Shown one piece after another: positions 1-7,492 of a stretch of 18,614 nt of DNA. The position numbers and the translations under genes are program-made. Each line of letters starts with the position of its first letter. Within the stretch, counting starts at the first letter, position 1. Below the pieces are notes generated by a model. The model saw only the letters and a list, made by a program, of their open reading frames with translations. It was not told where the DNA came from and did no database searches. The stretch covers positions 1 through 18,614 of the forward strand of contig NZ_JALNZY010000040.1 in the NCBI RefSeq assembly GCF_023229105.1. Reading direction: 5' to 3'. This stretch comes from Sulfurimonas sp. (GTDB taxonomy: Bacteria; Campylobacterota; Campylobacteria; Campylobacterales; Sulfurimonadaceae).

Positions 1-759
1 ATAAGCGATGCTAAAAATACTCCCGCCTTTTGCAGTTCCATCAAGTTTTGTTATGATAATTCCATCAACTCCTATCATCTCGTTAAATGCTTTAGCTTGA
101 GCAATTGCAGAGTTTCCTTGTGTGCCGTCTATAATAAGAATAGTTCTGTGAGGCGCGCCGCTATGCGCTTTATCACAGATTCTTGCTATTTTTTTGAGCT
201 CATTTGAAAGGTTCACTTGTGTGTGAAGTCGTCCCGCGGTGTCTATGATGACATTATCAAATCCTTTTGATTTTGCAGAGTCTATGGTGTCGTAAGCAAC
301 TGCAGAGCTGTCATGTCCTTGTTTTGAGGCGATGATGGGAATATCTAGTTTTTTTGCCCAAAGTGTAAGTTGTTCTATGGCAGCCGCTCTAAAAGTATCT
401 GCTGCCCCGAGGATAACCTTTTTGCCTTCATTTTTATATCTTGCTGCAAGTTTCGAGATAGTTGTTGTTTTTCCGGCACCATTTACCCCGACTATAAGCT
501 CAACAAAAGGGGGAGTAAAAGAGGGCTCTTTGTATGTCGTATAGGCAAGAGTTGCGAGCAGTTTTGATCGCAGAATATCACGGGTAACGCTGCTTTGGTA
601 TATCTCATTTAATATTATCTCTACAAGCTCATATTCGACATCAGCTTCGAGTAAGATATCTTCAATCTCATCTTTTGAAAATGATATTTTCTTCTTTGGA
701 ACTACTGATTTTAAAGCTTCAGCAGTCTTAGATAGAGATTTTTTTATAAATCCAAGCAT
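1..759 (-). CDS. ftsY: Signal recognition particle receptor FtsY (3' end cut by window edge)
   Basis: SRP-receptor GTPase that docks SRP-ribosome complexes at the inner membrane so that membrane proteins are inserted co-translationally. Translating the minus strand from the ATG at 759 gives 253 codons. A short helical N domain comes first (about residues 20-80), then the G domain: P-loop GVNGAGKTT at 91-99, the DTAGR motif at 173-177, and TKLDGTAKGG next to the window edge. The last few dozen residues lie outside the window. The acidic A domain of E. coli FtsY is absent, as in many short FtsY proteins. The start lies 2 bases after the stop of the upstream TlpA-like gene, so the two are probably co-transcribed. 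Identification is secure from the GTPase motifs. Confidence 0.96.
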   Translation of the reverse strand, partial: MLGFIKKSLSKTAEALKSVVPKKKISFSKDEIEDILLEADVEYELVEIILNEIYQSSVTRDILRSKLLATLAYTTYKEPSFTPPFVELIVGVNGAGKTTTISKLAARYKNEGKKVILGAADTFRAAAIEQLTLWAKKLDIPIIASKQGHDSSAVAYDTIDSAKSKGFDNVIIDTAGRLHTQVNLSNELKKIARICDKAHSGAPHRTILIIDGTQGNSAIAQAKAFNEMIGVDGIIITKLDGTAKGGSIFSIAY

Positions 760-761
760 AT

Positions 762-1325
762 TTAGTTGCCTAAAGCATTTCTGATGTCGCTATCTATAAA
801 TTCCTCTTGAGTAGCACCTACATAATGGTTGATTAAAGCTCCATTTTTATACATGGCCATTGTTGGGATAGGATATCTTTCTCCAAGTTCTAACTCTTTT
901 ACAATTTCGTCGCTTAGGCGGCGATTTTGATTAGAATTGACTAAGATATAGGTTGCATTATATGTTTGAGCAAACTCTTGAAGTTTTGAGTTTTGAATCT
1001 TATCTTCAATAGTAATTCCTATAATGATTAAATCATCTTTGTATTTTTCTTGAAGTGAACTAAGATGCGTTGCAGTTGCACGGCATGGAGGGCACCATGT
1101 GGCAAATATATCAAAAATAACTACCTTATCTTTTGCTCCTTCAAGCACAAAGCCTTTACCCTCTTTTTTGACAACATACTGTTTTTGGTCAATCCCTGTT
1201 AAAACATACTCTTTTGCAGAAACCATGTTGTTTACATCACTTTTCTTCTCTTCACTGTTGTTAGAACAGCCTTGAAACAGCACTGCTGAAACTATTGATA
1301 ACGATAAAATATATTTTTTAAACAT
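762..1325 (-). CDS. TlpA-like thioredoxin-fold lipoprotein
   Basis: Periplasmic, membrane-anchored thiol-disulfide protein of the TlpA/ResA type, 187 residues. The N-terminus is a lipoprotein signal with lipobox LFQGC and acylated Cys20. The thioredoxin fold follows, with active site WCPPC (Cys78 and Cys81) and a cis-Pro at Pro154 in PIPT. Such proteins commonly reduce apocytochrome c or other exported thiols; the actual partner cannot be read from sequence, but a c-type haem lipoprotein is encoded nearby at 3530. The ATG at 1325 has a good ribosome site (AAGGTAGG) just upstream. ftsY follows after 2 bases. Confidence 0.9.
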   Translation of the reverse strand: MFKKYILSLSIVSAVLFQGCSNNSEEKKSDVNNMVSAKEYVLTGIDQKQYVVKKEGKGFVLEGAKDKVVIFDIFATWCPPCRATATHLSSLQEKYKDDLIIIGITIEDKIQNSKLQEFAQTYNATYILVNSNQNRRLSDEIVKELELGERYPIPTMAMYKNGALINHYVGATQEEFIDSDIRNALGN

Positions 1326-1353
1326 TTGCCTACCTTATTTTCTTTTTTTTGAG

Positions 1354-1359
1354 TAAAAT
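1354..1359 (+). promoter_or_regulatory. Weak candidate -10 box for the fthC-rny unit
   Basis: TAAAAT preceded by TGAG and a T-rich stretch (1342-1350), about 30 bases upstream of the cyclo-ligase start. It would face the minus-strand -10 at 1367-1372 within the 63-base divergent gap. The match is imperfect, so this is a tentative call. Confidence 0.3.
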
Positions 1360-1366
1360 TAGCGAA

Positions 1367-1372
1367 ATTATA
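1367..1372 (-). promoter_or_regulatory. Candidate -10 box for the TlpA-like/ftsY unit
   Basis: Read on the minus strand this is a perfect TATAAT, about 42 bases upstream of the start codon of the TlpA-like gene. Transcription would begin near 1360 and give a leader of about 35 bases. No clear -35 box is seen, which is usual for sigma-70 promoters in Campylobacterota. Prediction from sequence only. Confidence 0.5.
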
Positions 1373-1388
1373 GCCATAAAGATTTTAT

Positions 1389-1970
1389 ATGTCTCTTACA
1401 AAAGCAATTTTTAGACGAAATTGTCTAGAAAAAATCAAAAATGCCCCTAAGCATAATCAGCTTTATAAAAACGCAAAGATAGAAGTGAAACTGTTTAAAG
1501 AGCTTAAAAAAATTAAAAAATTAAAAAAATTAAAAATACTTTTTTATATCTCTCTTCCCTTTGAGCCAAACAGTGCAAAATTGATTCAAAAACTAAGAAA
1601 AAAATGTGATGTTTTTGTTCCATTTATGCAAAGCGAAAGTTTTAAGATGGTACCATTTAGATTACCGCTGAAGAAGAAAAAGTTTGGTATTTATGAAGCG
1701 GGAAAAAGTTTAAGAGATATAAAGAGAATAGATATAGCCATAGTACCGATAGTTGGTGTTGATGGAAATTTACAGAGAATTGGTTTTGGAAAAGGGATGT
1801 ATGATCGTTTCTTTGCAAAGTTAAAAAAACGACCGTACACAATTTTTATACAATCAGAATTTTGTTACACAAAAGAGTTACTTTGTGATGAGTATGACAT
1901 CACGTGCGATTTAGTCATTACACCAAATATTAATGTGCAAAATAAAAATATGGCTATAAAGAGGAAGTAA
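1389..1970 (+). CDS. 5-formyltetrahydrofolate cyclo-ligase family protein
   Basis: Expected to convert 5-formyl-THF to 5,10-methenyl-THF with ATP, returning the storage folate to one-carbon metabolism in the cytoplasm. Family signatures are FGIYEA (about residues 99-104, the family's FGIxEP) and the nucleotide/folate-binding GFGKGMYDR at 132-140. At 193 residues it has normal length. An unusual lysine-rich stretch, KKIKKLKKLK, lies near residues 40-49 and is encoded by an A7-TT-A6-TT-A7-TT-A5 tract. The ATG at 1389 has only a weak AAAGA ribosome site. rny begins 1 base after the stop codon, suggesting co-transcription. Confidence 0.85.
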   Translation: MSLTKAIFRRNCLEKIKNAPKHNQLYKNAKIEVKLFKELKKIKKLKKLKILFYISLPFEPNSAKLIQKLRKKCDVFVPFMQSESFKMVPFRLPLKKKKFGIYEAGKSLRDIKRIDIAIVPIVGVDGNLQRIGFGKGMYDRFFAKLKKRPYTIFIQSEFCYTKELLCDEYDITCDLVITPNINVQNKNMAIKRK

Positions 1971-1971
1971 A

Positions 1972-3540
1972 ATGCTAAATGAGATACTAATTGGAGGCTC
2001 TATGGCCACCATTAGTGGGCTTGTTGGATTTTTCATCTCTAAAAAAATTACGAATGCTAATTTTGATATATATGTCGAAAAAGCTAAAGCTCAAGCAAGT
2101 GCAATCGAAAATGAGGCGCAACTGCTTTTGTATAAAGCCAATATAAAATCTCAAGAGATTGAGCTTGAAGCTACTAAGCTTTATGAGGGTGCTAAAGATA
2201 AAGCCAAAGCAGATCTCTCTCAACGAGAAGACGATATCGCAAAAAAAGAGCAAAATTTTAAACGTTACAAGCAAAATGAAGAGAGAAGATTTCAGGATGA
2301 AGTGGCTGTTTTAAAATCTAGGCAAATTGATTTAAAAAGAAATGAAAAATCTCTAAACTCACTAAAAAAAAGATATGAAGAGAAAATTGACGAGGCGCTC
2401 AATGCAATAGAACATTGTGCGGGTATGACAAAAGATGAAGCTAGGGCTGTTTTGCTTGAAAAAGTTGAGGAGAAGTCTCGCGCTGAGATAGCTCATGTAG
2501 TCAGGCGTTATGAAAATGAAGCAAAAACCGAGGCTAAAAAAAGAGCAAATTATATTTTGGCTCAGGCAACAAGTAGGTATGCAGGCGAATTTGCTGCAGA
2601 GAAATTAACCAACCTTATTTACCTCCATGATGATGAACTCAAAGGGCGGATAATAGGAAAAGAAGGGAGAAATATTAAAACCCTTGAGACTCTTTTGGGT
2701 GTTGATATTATTATTGATGACACGCCAAATGCGATTCTCATCAGCAGTTTTAATCTTTACAGACGAGCAATTGCAAAAAAAACAATAGAGCTACTCATAG
2801 AAGATGGGCGTATTCAACCGGCTCGTATTGAAGAGATTTATACTAAAGTATGTGATGAGTTTGAGTCTGAAATGTTGAGCGAAGGGGAAGAGATATTAAC
2901 TGATTTGGATATTGGAATCATGCATCCGGAGTTAGTTAAGCTTATTGGAAAACTTCGTTATCGTGCTAGTTATGGACAAAATGCACTTGCTCATACCCTT
3001 GAAGTTGCTCATTTGGCGGGAATTATGACGGCTGAGATGGGCGGAAATGTAAGGCTTGCAAAAAGAGCAGGACTTTTACATGATATAGGTAAAGCTTTAA
3101 CCCATGAGCATGAAGGTAGCCATGTCGATTTGGGCGCTGATATTTGTAATCGTTACAATGAAGATAGTGTAGTGATAAATGCAATCTATGCACATCATGG
3201 ACAAGAAGAGATTAGCTCTATTGAGTGCGGTGCGGTTTGTGCTGCTGATGCACTCTCTGCCGCAAGACCGGGTGCTAGACGAGAAGTGCTTGAGAGTTTC
3301 TTAAAAAGGGTTACGCAGATAGAGGAGATAGCATCAGAGCATACAGGAGTCAGACAAGCTTATGCAATCAACGCAGGGCGGGAAGTCAGGGTAATAGTAA
3401 ATGCTTCTTTAGTCAATGACGATGAATCTATTTTGATGGCAAAAGAGATAGCTAAGGAGATAGAAGAGAAGGTTCAGTACCCCGGTGAGATAAAAGTAAA
3501 TGTCATTCGAGAGAGTAGGGCAGTAGAGTTTGCAAAATAA
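1972..3540 (+). CDS. rny: Ribonuclease Y
   Basis: Membrane-anchored endoribonuclease that starts mRNA decay; it is the usual major mRNA endonuclease where RNase E is absent. The 522-residue protein shows, in order: an N-terminal membrane segment (about residues 6-24), a long charged coiled coil (about 30-200), a KH domain with GRIIGKEGRN from residue 225, and an HD domain with HTLEVAHLAG and the metal-binding His370-Asp371 in LLHDIGKA, followed by the family's C-terminal region. Many blocks match H. pylori RNase Y as I recall it. The start at 1972 has an AGAGGA site 6 bases upstream. A second in-frame ATG at 2002 has its own GGAGG but would remove half the membrane segment. Confidence 0.95.
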   Translation: MLNEILIGGSMATISGLVGFFISKKITNANFDIYVEKAKAQASAIENEAQLLLYKANIKSQEIELEATKLYEGAKDKAKADLSQREDDIAKKEQNFKRYKQNEERRFQDEVAVLKSRQIDLKRNEKSLNSLKKRYEEKIDEALNAIEHCAGMTKDEARAVLLEKVEEKSRAEIAHVVRRYENEAKTEAKKRANYILAQATSRYAGEFAAEKLTNLIYLHDDELKGRIIGKEGRNIKTLETLLGVDIIIDDTPNAILISSFNLYRRAIAKKTIELLIEDGRIQPARIEEIYTKVCDEFESEMLSEGEEILTDLDIGIMHPELVKLIGKLRYRASYGQNALAHTLEVAHLAGIMTAEMGGNVRLAKRAGLLHDIGKALTHEHEGSHVDLGADICNRYNEDSVVINAIYAHHGQEEISSIECGAVCAADALSAARPGARREVLESFLKRVTQIEEIASEHTGVRQAYAINAGREVRVIVNASLVNDDESILMAKEIAKEIEEKVQYPGEIKVNVIRESRAVEFAK

Positions 3541-3988
3541 GCGTTTTAGACATCTAATGTTAATTATTTTGATTTTTGTATCAAGCGGGTGTGTTAGTAA
3601 AGAGCATGACAATAAAAAAGCTCTAAAACATATGATACAAAGTGAAAAACTCCGTTTGCTGATGCGTGAGCTTGACATGGTGGTTTATGAGCGTCAAAAA
3701 AGTGAATTAGACAGAGATAAAATGCGCAAAAGATATATGCTGAGTCTTGGGGATACTTTAAAACATCTCTCGGCAGAAATAGAGAATATGTCTGAGAGTG
3801 ATTTAGGACTCAAGCTGACACAAGAGGATATACAAGAGTATAAAAGGTATGCAAAAAACCTTAGTCTAGATGCAGATGAGATATATGATTTGGCTCATAA
3901 ATATGAGTTTGAACTATTAAATAAAAAGTTAGAAGATGTAAAAGTGTCATGCAATGCTTGCCATAAACAGTTTCGTAAAGAGCTTTAG
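3530..3988 (+). CDS. Class II (cytochrome c'-like) monohaem lipoprotein
   Basis: Small exported protein of 152 residues. A lipoprotein signal carries lipobox VSSGC (Cys21), with a basic n-region, KRFRH. The rest is predicted helical. A single haem-attachment motif, CNACH, lies at residues 141-145 near the C-terminus, followed by KQFR. A C-terminal CxxCH before an aromatic/basic tail is typical of cytochrome c' and related four-helix class II cytochromes, so a membrane-tethered periplasmic monohaem cytochrome is likely. Its function could be electron transfer or NO/gas binding and is not decidable here. I use the TTG at 3530, overlapping rny by 11 bases, because it supplies the positive n-region. 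The in-frame ATG at 3557 is the alternative and would start at the hydrophobic core. Confidence 0.72.
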   Translation: MQNKRFRHLMLIILIFVSSGCVSKEHDNKKALKHMIQSEKLRLLMRELDMVVYERQKSELDRDKMRKRYMLSLGDTLKHLSAEIENMSESDLGLKLTQEDIQEYKRYAKNLSLDADEIYDLAHKYEFELLNKKLEDVKVSCNACHKQFRKEL

Positions 3989-3993
3989 TACGT

Positions 3994-5124
3994 ATGAAAA
4001 TTTTGCGTTTTTTAGTCTTTCTTTTTTTTGTAAAATCACTTTTTGCAAGCGGCAATGAGATAGAGCTTAAATCATTAGACATGGTTGTAGAAATTGGAGG
4101 AAGAGCCCATCTTAGTATGCTGCACACTTCTGATCAATCCTCTTTTTTTGCCGGAAAAATTGCTCTTGATAGAGATAAAAAGAGTGATGATTTTTCTCTT
4201 AATGCGCGTGAAAGCAGACTTTGGCTAAAGACAAAAACACCTACAGAATATGGCATGTTGCGCACTCTTGTGGAGATAGATTTTTTAGGCACCAAAGGAG
4301 GCAGCACAAGCAAAAATGATTACTATCCCCGCCTAAGACATGCTTTTATAGAGGTAGGAGGTTTTGGATTTGGTCAAACAAATTCAGCTTTTAACTCTAT
4401 CGTAGCTTTGGATACTATCTCTTATCCTATGGATGATACTCTAGTTCGTCAATCTCTAATCCGCTATACCTATGATACGAAATTATTTGCATATGATATT
4501 TCGATAGAGGAGCCTAAGATTACTCTTTTAGATCAAAACAGCTCTAAAAGCATCACAAAAGATAACCTGCCTTATGATTTGGTTTTACGTGCAAGATATT
4601 ATCCTTTGTGGGGAGAACTTGGCATCTCATTTTTAGCACGAAAAATCTTGCAAGATTCGGTAGTAGATAATACAAAAGATTCTAAATATGGCTATGGAGT
4701 TAATCTCTCTGGGCGTATTAAAACTTTTGCTTTGGATGATATTCGCTTCAATGCTCACTATGGAGAGGGAAGTGGACGTTATATAGCATATGGTGCGTTT
4801 AGCGAGGGAACTATTTCTTCAAGCGGAGAAATCACTCTTACTCCTGTATATGGAGGACATTTGGGTTATCGTCACTTCTGGAGTGAAAAACTCCGCTCTA
4901 CAATTGCTTTTTCATATATCGGCGCTGATAATAATCTTGATGTTTTACAAACAGGGCTTCATAAGGTAACAAAAGAGAGTCATGCTATGCAGATAAATCT
5001 GCTTTGGCTTCCTATTAAGAACTTGCTAACAGGAGTAGAGTATGCTTGGGCACAGAGAGAAGTTCTAAGCAGCGAAAGTGGTAAAGCAAATTTTTTAAAT
5101 TTTATTTTACGGTACGATTTTTAA
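3994..5124 (+). CDS. DcaP-like outer-membrane porin
   Basis: Predicted outer-membrane beta-barrel of 376 residues. A Sec signal peptide covers residues 1 to about 18, with likely cleavage after SLFA. The body has alternating short amphipathic strands, and the last residue is Phe in RYDF, the usual barrel-assembly signal. The pattern ARESRLWLKTKTPTEYG, then RLRHAFIEVGGFGFGQTNS, resembles the DcaP trimeric porin family, known for uptake of small anionic solutes; the substrate here is unknown. The gene starts 5 bases after the cytochrome lipoprotein stop, so they may share a transcript. A run of eight T (4022-4029) lies inside the signal-peptide codons. Its stop codon overlaps that of the convergent efflux gene. 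Confidence 0.75.
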   Translation: MKILRFLVFLFFVKSLFASGNEIELKSLDMVVEIGGRAHLSMLHTSDQSSFFAGKIALDRDKKSDDFSLNARESRLWLKTKTPTEYGMLRTLVEIDFLGTKGGSTSKNDYYPRLRHAFIEVGGFGFGQTNSAFNSIVALDTISYPMDDTLVRQSLIRYTYDTKLFAYDISIEEPKITLLDQNSSKSITKDNLPYDLVLRARYYPLWGELGISFLARKILQDSVVDNTKDSKYGYGVNLSGRIKTFALDDIRFNAHYGEGSGRYIAYGAFSEGTISSSGEITLTPVYGGHLGYRHFWSEKLRSTIAFSYIGADNNLDVLQTGLHKVTKESHAMQINLLWLPIKNLLTGVEYAWAQREVLSSESGKANFLNFILRYDF

Positions 5125-6014
5125 TAACTATCTTCTATGGCATTTATCTCTGAATCGTCATATGGATCCATGTGGATAAGTACATTTACGTGCTTACCCT
5201 CGAAAAGTGTATGAAGTTTTGCTTCTAGTTTATCCGAGATTAGATGTGCATCATAGAGTGAAATGCTTACATTAAAAACAATGTGCACAGAGATGAAGAT
5301 GTGCGAACCTGATTCTCTTGTTTTGAGGTCATGATAGCCGTTAATATTATTTTGGGCTTCTAAGACAGCTTCTATTTTTGCTACATCCTCCGCTATTAGC
5401 GCAGCATCTAGCAGCATCAGCAGTCCCTCTTTGATAATAGGAATAGCCGAGTAAATCATATATAAAGCAATGCCCATCCCTAAAATAGGATCTATTAAAT
5501 ACTCCCCAGTAAAGGAGATAAGTGCGAGAGCGAGTAAAATTGCTCCGTTTGAATAAAGATCTGTTTTGTAGTGAAGTGCATCTGCTTTGATTACCATATT
5601 ATTTGTTTTTTTAGCGACATAGTTTAAAAAAATAACTAAAAGTGCAGTTATAACAATGGAGGCAATCATAACGGCAATGCTTGTTCCCATATACTCCATG
5701 GGTTTATAGTTTACAATTTTTGCAATTGCTTCATAAAATATAAAAAGTGCAGAAAAAGAGATAATTATCCCCTCTATTACGGCTGCTAAAGGCTCCATCT
5801 TGTTGCGTCCAAAATGAAACTTCTCATCTGAGTCTTTTTCGGCAGTATTTAGGGCAAAATAGTTAAAAAGAGATACGGTTAAATCAAGAAGCGAATCAAT
5901 AGCTGAAGCTAAAACAGCAATAGAGCCGCTAAAAATCCCAACACTCATTTTAATCAGTACAAGCACGGCTGCTACACTCGAAGAGACAACTGTTGCTTTT
6001 TTTTCTAATCTCAT
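5121..6014 (-). CDS. Cation diffusion facilitator, FieF/YiiP type
   Basis: Inner-membrane divalent metal/proton antiporter (Zn2+, Fe2+ or similar), 297 residues with six membrane segments and a cytoplasmic C-terminal domain. Transport-site residues are present: Asp40 and Asp44 in ASAIDSLLD, and His148 and Asp152 in DALHYKTD. In the cytoplasmic domain, the metal-binding histidines seem conserved in GYHDLKTRESG, DAHLISD, FISVHIV and LIHMDP. The second-site histidines of E. coli YiiP appear to be replaced (FHFGRNK). I start at the ATG at 6014, which has AAGGA 5 bases upstream. An in-frame TTG at 6044 would add ten residues, but it has no ribosome site and lies in the predicted -10 box. Metal specificity is not decidable. 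Confidence 0.88.
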   Translation of the reverse strand: MRLEKKATVVSSSVAAVLVLIKMSVGIFSGSIAVLASAIDSLLDLTVSLFNYFALNTAEKDSDEKFHFGRNKMEPLAAVIEGIIISFSALFIFYEAIAKIVNYKPMEYMGTSIAVMIASIVITALLVIFLNYVAKKTNNMVIKADALHYKTDLYSNGAILLALALISFTGEYLIDPILGMGIALYMIYSAIPIIKEGLLMLLDAALIAEDVAKIEAVLEAQNNINGYHDLKTRESGSHIFISVHIVFNVSISLYDAHLISDKLEAKLHTLFEGKHVNVLIHMDPYDDSEINAIEDSY

Positions 6015-6036
6015 CAAATTCCTTATAGCTATCTTT

Positions 6037-6045
6037 TGATACAAT
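6037..6045 (+). promoter_or_regulatory. Candidate extended -10 promoter for cmoB
   Basis: TGATACAAT, an extended -10 element (TG-n-TACAAT), preceded by TTTT and about 32 bases upstream of the cmoB ATG. Predicted transcription start is near 6052. Confidence 0.5.
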
Positions 6046-6049
6046 TATA
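6044..6049 (-). promoter_or_regulatory. Candidate -10 box for the cation efflux gene
   Basis: TATAAT on the minus strand, 30 bases upstream of the ATG at 6014, predicting transcription from about 6037 and a leader of roughly 23 bases. It overlaps the -10 box of cmoB on the other strand by 2 bases. Confidence 0.5.
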
Positions 6050-6077
6050 ATTAAATTATTTTAAGATAAAGTATGAA

Positions 6078-6974
6078 ATGAATATTGATTTAATAAGAAA
6101 AGATAGACAATCTTGGATGAAGTGGAAAAATATTGCTCCAATGCGCGAGGCGCTTGAGAGCCTTGAAGATGGCTCTTGGAGTGTTACTCTCGGGGATGAG
6201 GTAGAAATAGTCGGTAACTACACAAGTCTTTTGGAGTTAGAGAACATAGCACGAAGCATGATGCCTTGGAGAAAAGGACCTTTTAAACTTTTTGACATAT
6301 ATATAGATTCAGAGTGGAGAAGTAACATAAAATACAATCTGCTGAGAAAACATTTTAATTTAAAAGATAAAAGAGTTGCCGATATAGGGTGCAACAATGG
6401 ATATTATCTTTTTAGGATGCAAGAGGATAAGCCGAAGTCGCTTGTGGGCTTTGACCCTTCGCCGCTTTATAAAACTCAATTTGATTTTATAAACCATTTT
6501 GTTAAAAGCGACATTGTGTATGAGCTTTTAGGCGTAGAGCATTTAGAGTTTTATGAAGAGAAGTTTGATACTATTTTTTGTCTGGGAGTTCTCTACCACA
6601 GGAGTGATCCAGTAGCCATGTTAAAATCTCTTTATAAGGGTCTTGAAAAAAAAGGCGAAGTAATTTTGGATACTTTTTATATTGAAGGGGAGGGAGAGAT
6701 CTGCCTTTGTCCGGAGTCATCATACTCTAAGATACCAAATATATATTTTGTTCCAACGATAAAGGCTCTAAAGAACTGGTGTAAAAGAGCAGGCTTTGAT
6801 AGTTTTGAGGTTTTAGAGAGTTCTAAAACAGATAGTAGTGAGCAGAGAAAGACTAAGTGGATAGAGGGTGAGTCTCTGGAGAATTTTCTGGATAAAAATG
6901 ATGCAAGCAAGACGGTTGAGGGTTATCCTGCTCCTGCTAGAGTGTATGTAAAATTAATTAAGGATGTTAAATGA
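6078..6974 (+). CDS. cmoB: tRNA U34 carboxymethyltransferase CmoB
   Basis: Transfers the carboxymethyl group of carboxy-SAM to 5-hydroxyuridine at tRNA wobble position 34, giving 5-oxyacetyluridine (cmo5U) and broadening codon reading. The 298-residue protein has a CmoB-specific N-terminal region (KDRQSWMKWKN, and MMPWRKGPF before the methyltransferase fold). The SAM-site loop is DIGCNNGYY at residues 102-110, and the active-site region is LGVLYHRSDP. The C-terminal PAPAR probably supplies the carboxylate-binding Arg by analogy with E. coli CmoB (inference from memory). The partner CmoA, which makes carboxy-SAM, is not in the window. The ATG at 6078 is chosen because an ATG at 6073 runs into a stop at once. 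It overlaps the next gene by 4 bases. Confidence 0.93.
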   Translation: MNIDLIRKDRQSWMKWKNIAPMREALESLEDGSWSVTLGDEVEIVGNYTSLLELENIARSMMPWRKGPFKLFDIYIDSEWRSNIKYNLLRKHFNLKDKRVADIGCNNGYYLFRMQEDKPKSLVGFDPSPLYKTQFDFINHFVKSDIVYELLGVEHLEFYEEKFDTIFCLGVLYHRSDPVAMLKSLYKGLEKKGEVILDTFYIEGEGEICLCPESSYSKIPNIYFVPTIKALKNWCKRAGFDSFEVLESSKTDSSEQRKTKWIEGESLENFLDKNDASKTVEGYPAPARVYVKLIKDVK

Positions 6975-7468
6975 ATGAGAGAGAAGAGAGAGATTTTCAA
7001 GAAGATGCAGAACTTGAGGTAGAGGATTATAGAGCCAAAGATGATGTGATGTTAAAAACCCATGAGGAAATTAATCGTGATTTGTGTGGTGAAATAGAGA
7101 AGTTAGATATTGGATATGTAAAATTAAAACTTGTTACAACGCATGATATGATTGCCGATTCTAAGGGGTTGATTCACAGTGGATTTATTTTTGGTGCGGC
7201 TGATTATGCAGCAATGGCTGCCGTAAATGAGGGAAATGTTGTTTTAGTGGCAAGCAATTGCCAATTCTTATCTCCCGTAAAATTTGGCGATATTGTAAGT
7301 TTTGTAGCTAAAGTTCGTCATAAAGAGGGTAGAAAAAGAAACGTAAATGTCATAGGGAATGTTTTAGATATAAAAGTTTTTGAAGGCGAATTTAAAACGG
7401 TTGTAACCGATAGGCACGTTTTAAAGTTAAAATTGATAGAAGAGGAGGATGAGAATAGCCACGAATAG
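6971..7468 (+). CDS. Hotdog-fold thioesterase (PaaI/4HBT-like)
   Basis: 165 residues. A charged N-terminal extension of about 30 residues is followed by a hotdog fold with GLIHSGFIFGAADYAAM (about 66-82), in which His69 and Asp78 occupy the positions typical of PaaI-type acyl-CoA thioesterases. A later strand, SPVKFGDIVSF, also fits. The substrate acyl group is unknown. The start codon overlaps the cmoB stop as ATGA, so translation is probably coupled, but no functional link to tRNA modification is evident. It ends in an acidic tail 9 bases before the convergent hydrolase gene. Confidence 0.78.
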   Translation: MNEREERDFQEDAELEVEDYRAKDDVMLKTHEEINRDLCGEIEKLDIGYVKLKLVTTHDMIADSKGLIHSGFIFGAADYAAMAAVNEGNVVLVASNCQFLSPVKFGDIVSFVAKVRHKEGRKRNVNVIGNVLDIKVFEGEFKTVVTDRHVLKLKLIEEEDENSHE

Positions 7469-7492
7469 CAAATCTATTTAAAGATTGGCTAT
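7465..7492. terminator. Hairpin at convergent gene ends, possible terminator
   Basis: ATAGC-A-AATCT, loop ATTTAA, AGATT-G-GCTAT: two 5-bp stems split by one mismatch. It spans the stop codons of both the thioesterase (plus) and the hydrolase (minus). It is not GC-rich and no T-run follows on either strand, so it is not a canonical intrinsic terminator. Confidence 0.3.

Noticed and set aside
332..567. Two overlapping plus-strand open frames
   Set aside because: They lie wholly inside ftsY on the other strand, whose GTPase motifs are clear; no ribosome site or family match.
5121..5124. Shared TTAA in which the porin and efflux stop codons overlap
   Set aside because: Real, but simply tight convergent packing; no hairpin or other structure goes with it.
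6015..6044. Longer efflux protein starting at the TTG at 6044
   Set aside because: No ribosome site and it falls in the predicted -10 box; the ATG at 6014 has AAGGA at good spacing.
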